Positions 30,340-35,941 of a stretch of DNA of 35,941 bases are shown piece after piece. The stretch comes from a virus. The translations under genes and the position numbers were made by a program. Positions within the stretch are counted from its first letter, which is position 1. Every line of letters starts with the position of its first letter. The notes under the pieces were generated by a model, which saw only the letters and a program-made list of their open reading frames with translations, did not search any database and had not been told where the DNA came from. The stretch spans positions 1 to 35,941 of IMG/VR virus record IMGVR_UViG_3300024308_000154. The stretch is one strand, 5' to 3'.

Positions 30340-33047
30340 TATTCAGTGCTCCACGAAAAGTAATTTTTAACCCTGTCCATACGCTCGTTGTGCAGGCGCT
30401 TATATTGTTCGTCGAGCGCGCGGTGTTTATCTTTGAATCCGCGAATGTCCTGGCCGCGCTGCAGCTCATTGCGGTCATGTTCTTCGCGCTCTTCCTGCAT
30501 TTTTTTGTATGGCGCCCACTCTTCCAGAGACGGTTTCCAGCGCATCGGCCTGCCGTACGAATCGTAGAACGGCTGTACCGCTTCGATACCATCCTTATCT
30601 TTTGTCCGCACCATAATGGCGTAATCGCCATTGCGGGCCGTCAACACATCAGGGGTAATTTCCAGATCTCCACCAATTCGCGACTCTGGCGTTCTGCTGG
30701 TAACCTGTGCTGCATTGCCAGAGGTGATCCCAAGCTGGGTCGGGCTGGTGGTGATGTCGCCCTTGTGTTCGCCATACATCAGGCTTTCTTTTTCTTCTTT
30801 CCACTGCGCCGCCTGCCAGCCTGACGGACCGTAGTTATAAAGCGCCTCTGGCGCGTATTTCATTAATTTAGCGTCACCATTAACCTCGCTGATACTCCAG
30901 GTGCGGGCGATCTGCTGGTTGGTCATTTTCTTCGCCGCATCAGCATTGCCACCTGTGGTGCGGTAATTGATGTCATATAGTGACTGGTAGTCGTTGCGGA
31001 AACGTGCGGCCTCCGGAGTCTCGTCATCGGCGGATGGATTACCCCAGCTAAAGAAGCCCGACATGCTGCTCACAGCGGAATCCATCGCTTTGCCGCGATC
31101 TTTTTTGTACTCCTTAGTGCTCTGGGTTGATGCCAGTTGCGCTTTGAGGGCATCGGTCTGGTTGTAGGTCAGATTCTGCGCCTGCTCGATAGCGGTTTCG
31201 GATGCCATGCCGGAATCGGTAAGCTGTTTAACGGTGAGATAAAAACCCTGCATATCTTTTGGCATGTCGCCAACAGACGCGGGATCTGTATCATAGAGAC
31301 GATTAAATAACTCGGCTCCCTGACGAACCGCCTCAGGACTGCGCGCGCGGGAAATCGCCGATAACTGGGTGGTCACCTGCGAAGGAATGATCCCGGTCTG
31401 TGCCACTTGCTGCACGATCCCGTCATGGGTGGTGGCGTCGTTAACCCGGAAATTTTGCGCTGTTGGCGTGGCATCGGCGGCTTTTTGCATGGATTTATTG
31501 GTAGGGTCGAGTTTCTCCCCCATAGAAAGCGCTTCATTAAAACGGCGGGTGTCTCGCTGTGCCTGTATCGCCTCGTTACTTTTCTGCACCAGTGCGCCCA
31601 GCTTGCCATATGCATCGAGTTTCAGCGCGTAATCCGGGTCGTTTGCATGCGGCTTTAACTTCGCAATTTCTGTCTGCTGCTGTTCTGGGGAAACGTACTG
31701 TATCGCCTGGAAGGTTTTGGCATTGTTGATCGCGATGTCGAGCTGCTTGACGGCTTTTGCCCCCTGCTCGCCGTACGCAAACATGATGGATGCTTTATCC
31801 GGCATGGCGTCAGGAACTTCGCCGTTATACAGCTGCGCCATCGTATTATTCAAAATTGGGTCAATTTGCTCGCGCAGGGCTGTGCGCTGCTCACGGATTT
31901 TCGACTCGGCGATGTTATCGATTTTGTTAACCGACACAGGATCGAGACCGGTTTTGTTTTTACGGTACCTGGCCAGCCACCCTCGAGTTTCTGCAGGTAA
32001 CTGCCGGATAAAATCAGCCTCAGATATTTCGCCTTTCCGTGGGTCTCCTGCCTTTGCGATCAGCTTGTCAACGTTACCCATACCCCAGTTATACGCAGCA
32101 CCAGCCAGCGTTTCAGAGCCGTATTTACCGTACAGCTGATTTGCGTAATCACTCGCCAGCAGAGCGTTTTGCTCTTCGTCAGCCGGGTTATATTCAACAC
32201 CGCGCTTAGCCGCCAGCTCTTTGCCCGTGTCCGGCATAAGCTGATATTTCCCCTGCGCACCGGCGGGAGAAGTGATAATGCTGCCGTCGGCATTGAAATG
32301 CTTACCGCCGGATTCAACGATCCCGATGGCGCGCATATCCAGCGCACCGGTATCTTTTACCGGGAAGTCGCCATTTAACCAGCCCTGAGGGTTGGTGACA
32401 GCATAGTTCTGGGCTCGCTGGTCCATAGCACGTAAGTTGGCCTCAGAAACCGCCTGGTCAATTTGCTCCTGTGACCATCCCTGTGCCTGGCCATACAACG
32501 AAATTGAGTGCTGCCGGGCGCTGCGAATCAACGCGGCTGCCTGCGGATCGTCAAACGCCCCCGCTTCCTGCTCAACGGAAGATTTTACCGTCGCGTCCAG
32601 TTGCTGGCGCTGAGCCTGTTCGGTCTGGCTACGTTCAAAGCTGTTGTAGGTGCTGGCGCGGCGGATCTGACCTGCTTTCCATTGCGCGTCAAAATACTGT
32701 AACTGGCTCTGTGGAACGCGTTTGCGGGCTTCTTCGTAGTCTGATGAATCCAGCTTGTCCATGTCCAGACCAACGCCAGATGACTTAAACCCCTGCCGGG
32801 TTACCAGCGCGCCGGTCTCCGGGTTCTCCCAGCGGTCGCTGGATTTCGCATCGAGATCGGTAAGTATCGCCTGGGTGGCGGCCACGTCAGCTTTATCCTG
32901 CGTACGCTGCAAATCATCTACAGTCTGGCCCAGAGCAGCCCCCAGCCCGGCTACGGCATTACCTATCTGACCAACATTACTGACCCCGACCCGTGTCGGA
33001 TTAGCCTGCGGCGTAACGTTGCCAAAATTACCCGTTGGGATTCTCAC
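30339..33047 (-). CDS. Internal virion protein with lytic transglycosylase domain
   Basis: The 902-residue virion protein carries an SLT domain at about residues 237-350: ALDMRAIGIVESGGKHF with catalytic Glu245, GAQGKYQLMPDTGKEL, and AGAAYNWGMGNVDKLI. It should open peptidoglycan locally during DNA ejection, the role of the T7 gp16 transglycosylase. Flanking parts are helical and charged. It starts at GTG 33047, with GGGAG upstream inside the end of the preceding gene. Unlike in T7, the transglycosylase domain is in the protein at the gp15 position rather than at the start of gp16. It is followed without a gap by the 962-residue ejection protein. Confidence 0.88.
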   Translation of the reverse strand: MRIPTGNFGNVTPQANPTRVGVSNVGQIGNAVAGLGAALGQTVDDLQRTQDKADVAATQAILTDLDAKSSDRWENPETGALVTRQGFKSSGVGLDMDKLDSSDYEEARKRVPQSQLQYFDAQWKAGQIRRASTYNSFERSQTEQAQRQQLDATVKSSVEQEAGAFDDPQAAALIRSARQHSISLYGQAQGWSQEQIDQAVSEANLRAMDQRAQNYAVTNPQGWLNGDFPVKDTGALDMRAIGIVESGGKHFNADGSIITSPAGAQGKYQLMPDTGKELAAKRGVEYNPADEEQNALLASDYANQLYGKYGSETLAGAAYNWGMGNVDKLIAKAGDPRKGEISEADFIRQLPAETRGWLARYRKNKTGLDPVSVNKIDNIAESKIREQRTALREQIDPILNNTMAQLYNGEVPDAMPDKASIMFAYGEQGAKAVKQLDIAINNAKTFQAIQYVSPEQQQTEIAKLKPHANDPDYALKLDAYGKLGALVQKSNEAIQAQRDTRRFNEALSMGEKLDPTNKSMQKAADATPTAQNFRVNDATTHDGIVQQVAQTGIIPSQVTTQLSAISRARSPEAVRQGAELFNRLYDTDPASVGDMPKDMQGFYLTVKQLTDSGMASETAIEQAQNLTYNQTDALKAQLASTQSTKEYKKDRGKAMDSAVSSMSGFFSWGNPSADDETPEAARFRNDYQSLYDINYRTTGGNADAAKKMTNQQIARTWSISEVNGDAKLMKYAPEALYNYGPSGWQAAQWKEEKESLMYGEHKGDITTSPTQLGITSGNAAQVTSRTPESRIGGDLEITPDVLTARNGDYAIMVRTKDKDGIEAVQPFYDSYGRPMRWKPSLEEWAPYKKMQEEREEHDRNELQRGQDIRGFKDKHRALDEQYKRLHNERMDRVKNYFSWSTE

Positions 33048-33049
33048 GG

Positions 33050-33517
33050 TTATTTACTCCCTGCTTTTTTCCAGCCGTTATACGCGGTACCACCAGCGCT
33101 CAGCAGAGAACTACCCGCACTGATATAGCCAGATGTTGAAGCGTTACGTCCGCTGATTCGGTCCGCTGATGCCTGCGCGTTGAGGCGAGCGCCCTGGTTC
33201 GTTCCATTCAAGATGGTCTGGTACGCATCCTGTTCAGCGTCACCCACGATGCCGGACTGAATACGCAATGCGGTACCTTCTCCAGTGTCCACGCCTGATG
33301 CAGCCAGCGCTGCATTTGCCTGCGCTGCCTGTGCCCTGCCCGCCTTACGGATGCGATCAGCTTCTACACGTGCAGCTGCCTGCGCGGCTTCTGCGTCGGC
33401 TTCCGCCTGCGCAGCCTGATAGTTGGACATTTTCTTTTGCTGCTGCCCGCTATAAACAGCACCGCCAGCTGCAAGAACAGATGCTCCGATTGCCGCAATT
33501 TCGATACCAGTGCACAT
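33050..33517 (-). CDS. Internal virion protein, T7 gp14 position
   Basis: The 155-residue protein has an N-terminal hydrophobic Gly/Ala helix (IEIAAIGASVLAAGGAVYSG, residues 5-24), a long Ala/Gln/Glu-rich helix or coiled coil (about 27-75), GVDTGEGTALRIQSG, and a C-terminal Gly/Ser-rich end (YISAGSSLLSAGGTAYNGWK). This matches the character of T7 gp14, the ejection protein that reaches the outer membrane. The order GNAT-like, gp14-like, then two large core proteins is the T7 order. The ATG at 33517 has AGAGGTG upstream. Confidence 0.8.
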   Translation of the reverse strand: MCTGIEIAAIGASVLAAGGAVYSGQQQKKMSNYQAAQAEADAEAAQAAARVEADRIRKAGRAQAAQANAALAASGVDTGEGTALRIQSGIVGDAEQDAYQTILNGTNQGARLNAQASADRISGRNASTSGYISAGSSLLSAGGTAYNGWKKAGSK

Positions 33518-33519
33518 CG

Positions 33520-33969
33520 TTACACCTCTTTTGAATAAAGCAGGCCTGTACGGGACAGGCCGAGACGTGAATACAAATCACCAGTGCGCTCTTCATGCAC
33601 GCCCGTGGTGATACCCATATTTATGATTGCGGCGCCATGCTCTTCAGCCCAGGTGATAAAGGCTTTCGCGAGACGCGGGCCCGCCGTGCCGCCACGATGC
33701 TCAGGCGCAATAAACAGCCCGTATTCAAAGGCCATGAGCTGACGGCTGAACCACTGTTCAGCAATCCCACCGGCCAGCCAGCCGATTACAGCACCGTCTT
33801 TTTCTGCCACCAGCAGACAGCCGGCAGGAGATGAAATAAGAGTGCGGGCGAGTTCCGCACATTTTTCTTCGTCGAATGGCGAATTCTGTGAATAGAGGGA
33901 CTCGATATACATGCGCGCCCCCAGTTCGATCAGCGCCGGGATATCCCCGGTTTTTGCGTTACGTACCAT
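33520..33969 (-). CDS. GNAT-fold protein in the position of T7 gp13
   Basis: The 149-residue product is a GNAT acetyltransferase-type domain: N-terminal MVRNAKTGDIPALIELGARM, central GCLLVAEKDGAVIGWLAGGI, the acetyl-CoA loop-like FIAPEHRGGTAGPRLAKAFI and C-terminal VHEERTGDLYSRLGLS. The loop is not the perfect Q/RxxGxG/A: it reads HRGGTAG, so activity is uncertain. In T7, gp13 lies at the same place and has been noted as GNAT-like. ATG 33969 follows the tail tubular B stop by one base. A longer frame extending to 34176 is antisense-like noise over the tail gene. The role could be assembly or acetylation of a virion or host protein. Confidence 0.82.
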   Translation of the reverse strand: MVRNAKTGDIPALIELGARMYIESLYSQNSPFDEEKCAELARTLISSPAGCLLVAEKDGAVIGWLAGGIAEQWFSRQLMAFEYGLFIAPEHRGGTAGPRLAKAFITWAEEHGAAIINMGITTGVHEERTGDLYSRLGLSRTGLLYSKEV

Positions 33970-33970
33970 G

Positions 33971-35941
33971 TCAGCCCCCGTTACTGGTGAACGTGAAAAT
34001 AATTGCGAGAAGGTGGAATGGCAGCGGCTGGCGCTGCTGGATAAGCAGGGTATCTTCCCCGCGCTCCCAGCCGAGTTTTCCCCAGAAATGATCGCCGGTG
34101 AAAAGTGGCGCGGGCTGGTTGAGGATTTTTGGTCCGAACCGTCGGAACGGTATGACCTGGCCGTTACACTCTGCACCAGTGGTTTCGAGGAAACGCATTG
34201 TCACTTCGCTGGTGCGCTTCTTCGCGTTCTGAGTGGTGCCTTCAGTGGTGGCAACCTCTGGCGAAAGCGTCTCAATCGTGCTTTCGAAGTGCAGACCAAT
34301 TTCCACGCTTTTCGCCGGGCGTGACAGGGTGATTTGACCTGAGGAAACTGTGTGCTGCGGCATAACAGCGCCATCGGCCACCACATCAACCGTCTGCCCC
34401 TCAAGGTGAGCAAGACCGGACCACGTGACAGACCCTTCGCTACTGGTGCCGGTAACTGCGGCATCGGTAAAAAGATTGTTGTCGAACACCTCGACGTAAC
34501 GAACGGTTTGGCCGTTTACCTCACGACGGACGATCGCATAAACCACATCGTCGGTATCGGATGGAATTGTCGCCACCGACTCAAACGCGCCGGCAGTGAC
34601 CTGACGAGACCAGGCAATGACATCCTGCGCACGGTCGATAGCCATCGTGACCGCAACGCCATCAGCCCGAACCATCCAGATAAACGCATCTGGCTGTTGC
34701 TGGTATGCCATGTCCAGCACGCCACCCGCGGTGATATGTTCGGCCAGCACAGTCATATCGTTGGCGGAATAGGAAACAAAGCTGTCAGGGTCGTAAGCTA
34801 CTGCGTAGAGCTTACGGCCAGCACGCTGCACAAACATGATCTCGGTACCAACGCGCACCGGGCGGATCCCGTTGCAGCCGTACGGACTCGGGTTTTTCAC
34901 CGAGATATTGGTCGGTGTTATGGCCGCATCATTACCGGAGGTGATCGTAAACTCGCCGCCATAGGTGAGCGCGATCAGGGTATTCATCTGCGCCAGATGC
35001 ACAATCGGGTTGAGCTGGTCAGAAGAAAGCGTGAAGCTGATCGCGTCATCATCCTCGGTGCCAATCTCAAAGGACAGATAAACGCCCGTTTCACTCCACC
35101 AGATTGTTTGCGGGTACTTCGGCGAACCGGCAAGAACAAGCCGCTGCTGGTAAAGCGTCACCGCACCGGGATAGCCAAAATCGTCGGTCCAGACGGTATC
35201 CTCGCGCGTCCACGATCCCGGTGACGCTGCCTGCGTTGCCGTCAAATCGCTGCGGATGGTACCGACGGCAATTTGCGCACTGGTGATGCTCTTTATCAGC
35301 ACCAGACCGTCATTAAGGCGAACGTAAGAACCCACATCCTGAGCAACCCAGCCCGTGCCGGTGAATGGTGGGCTTGGGTTATCACCCGGATCCGCATCGC
35401 TCAGGGTCAGGGTAATTTCAGAGCCCACGAACTCTTTGACGGATGGCTTACACCATTTCTGCGGTGTATCGCGTACCTCGTCGAACGGCTCAACGATGAA
35501 TGGTGCAGGCTCAAGCACCCAGTCAGTTTGACCACGGCGCTGGAGGCGGTGAGGTTTCACAGACTGATGCACCAGAAACATGGTGTCAGCGCCCTGGACA
35601 TAATTCACGGCGGGCAGCATGTCAGAGGTATAGGGGCTGGCGATTTCGTACGGCGTGTTGTCTTCGTTGACCAGCTGCTTGCCGTTCTGAAAAATGCGCA
35701 TGTAGCCGTCACCGAACTCCAGCATATATGCCTGCGACCGATTGAATACGTAAGGAATGAGCCGTGATTTTTTATTGCCATATTTGGTCGCAGCTGCAAA
35801 GCGGGTGCCTGGTCTGCGGACCACGCCGCCCTGCACTACCACCACAGCGTTTTCGATAACCTTCGCACCGTTGGCGTAGCGGGCGATATCGACACGCCCC
35901 ATAAGGCGCAGGGAAACTTCGCCTGCGGTGAAATTGGTTTT
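33971..35941 (-). CDS. Tail tubular protein B (T7 gp12-like nozzle), main part
   Basis: From the window edge the frame gives 656 codons plus stop; six N-terminal residues lie at 160-177 beyond the join, so the intact protein is 662 residues. The family hallmarks are at the start (GRVDIARYANGAKVIENAVV, GGVVRRPGTRFAAATK), followed by SRLIPYVFNRSQAYMLEFGD and, further on, YPGAVTLYQQRLVLAGSPKY with PQTIWWSETG. GP12-type proteins form the tail nozzle and contact the tailspikes. In this copy codon 17 is CTG (Leu), where the copy at 1-177 has CCG (Pro). Confidence 0.92.
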   Translation of the reverse strand, partial: KTNFTAGEVSLRLMGRVDIARYANGAKVIENAVVVVQGGVVRRPGTRFAAATKYGNKKSRLIPYVFNRSQAYMLEFGDGYMRIFQNGKQLVNEDNTPYEIASPYTSDMLPAVNYVQGADTMFLVHQSVKPHRLQRRGQTDWVLEPAPFIVEPFDEVRDTPQKWCKPSVKEFVGSEITLTLSDADPGDNPSPPFTGTGWVAQDVGSYVRLNDGLVLIKSITSAQIAVGTIRSDLTATQAASPGSWTREDTVWTDDFGYPGAVTLYQQRLVLAGSPKYPQTIWWSETGVYLSFEIGTEDDDAISFTLSSDQLNPIVHLAQMNTLIALTYGGEFTITSGNDAAITPTNISVKNPSPYGCNGIRPVRVGTEIMFVQRAGRKLYAVAYDPDSFVSYSANDMTVLAEHITAGGVLDMAYQQQPDAFIWMVRADGVAVTMAIDRAQDVIAWSRQVTAGAFESVATIPSDTDDVVYAIVRREVNGQTVRYVEVFDNNLFTDAAVTGTSSEGSVTWSGLAHLEGQTVDVVADGAVMPQHTVSSGQITLSRPAKSVEIGLHFESTIETLSPEVATTEGTTQNAKKRTSEVTMRFLETTGAECNGQVIPFRRFGPKILNQPAPLFTGDHFWGKLGWERGEDTLLIQQRQPLPFHLLAIIFTFTSNGG
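35783..35941. repeat. Terminal direct repeat, right copy (pairs with 1-159)
   Basis: A 158 of 159 match to the window start; the single difference is A at 35910 against G at 128. See the left copy for interpretation. Confidence 0.92.

Noticed and set aside
34352-35224. 290-codon plus-strand frame
   Set aside because: Antisense to tail tubular protein B, with no recognisable motif.
1-35941. Phage-encoded T7-type RNA polymerase and diversity-generating retroelement
   Set aside because: I looked for both because the virion genes resemble T7 and BPP-1 types. No RNA polymerase or reverse transcriptase frame is present, nor a template/variable repeat pair at the tailspike end.

Overview
The window is a nearly complete genome of a temperate podovirus of the Enterobacteriaceae. 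It combines a T7-like virion assembly module with lambda-style lysogeny control. Host evidence from sequence: an attP core matching the 3' end of the enterobacterial tRNA-Thr gene thrW, lysis genes closely resembling those of coliphage 21, an O-antigen glucosylation (gtr) cassette and an ANR-family small regulator. No ribosomal, tRNA or metabolic host gene is present. The first 159 bases recur at the very end (35783-35941) with one mismatch. The sequence therefore reads as a circle of about 35,782 bp, cut inside the tail tubular protein B gene.

Layout. (1) Late genes, all on the minus strand, run across the artificial ends. From 5301 down to 1, then 35941 down to 19130, they are: two small genes, portal, Bbp19-like protein, scaffold, capsid, tail tubular A, tail tubular B, GNAT protein, three internal virion proteins, small and large terminase, tailspike, and the lysis set pinholin/SAR endolysin/Rz/Rz1. 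From portal to the internal proteins this is the T7 gene 8-16 order. (2) A gtrA-gtrB-gtrC-like cassette (20492-23249, plus strand) is inserted between tailspike and lysis genes and is more AT-rich. (3) The integrase (17674-18846, minus) lies beside attP and a small AlpA/excisionase-like gene. (4) The plus-strand early operon (9743-17677) encodes a RecB/Cas4-type nuclease (DUF2800), a DUF2815 single-strand-binding candidate, a family A DNA polymerase, a VRR-NUC nuclease and an SNF2-type helicase, plus small proteins. (5) The switch at 8336-9450 has a LexA-type CI repressor between a leftward Cro-like gene plus primase-helicase and the rightward early promoter. Related operators lie on both sides of cI. 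(6) The 5579-6163 stretch holds a small HTH gene and a cluster of 9-bp repeats around an AT tract, a candidate replication origin.

How it works together (inference): CI holds both early operons off in the lysogen. After autocleavage, primase-helicase, polymerase, SSB candidate and nucleases replicate the genome, and late genes follow. There is no T7-type RNA polymerase, so late transcription must use the host enzyme. The clearest unexplained signal is a 16-bp dyad, GGTCGG(A/G)ATCCCGACC, found five times. Each copy lies 46-150 bp upstream of the first gene of a minus-strand late block (late operon start, capsid, terminase, tailspike, lysis). It looks like a phage-specific late control element acting as DNA operator or RNA hairpin. 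A boxA-bearing structured early leader ending in a terminator, and mutually exclusive hairpins before the polymerase gene, suggest that control by transcription termination is also used.
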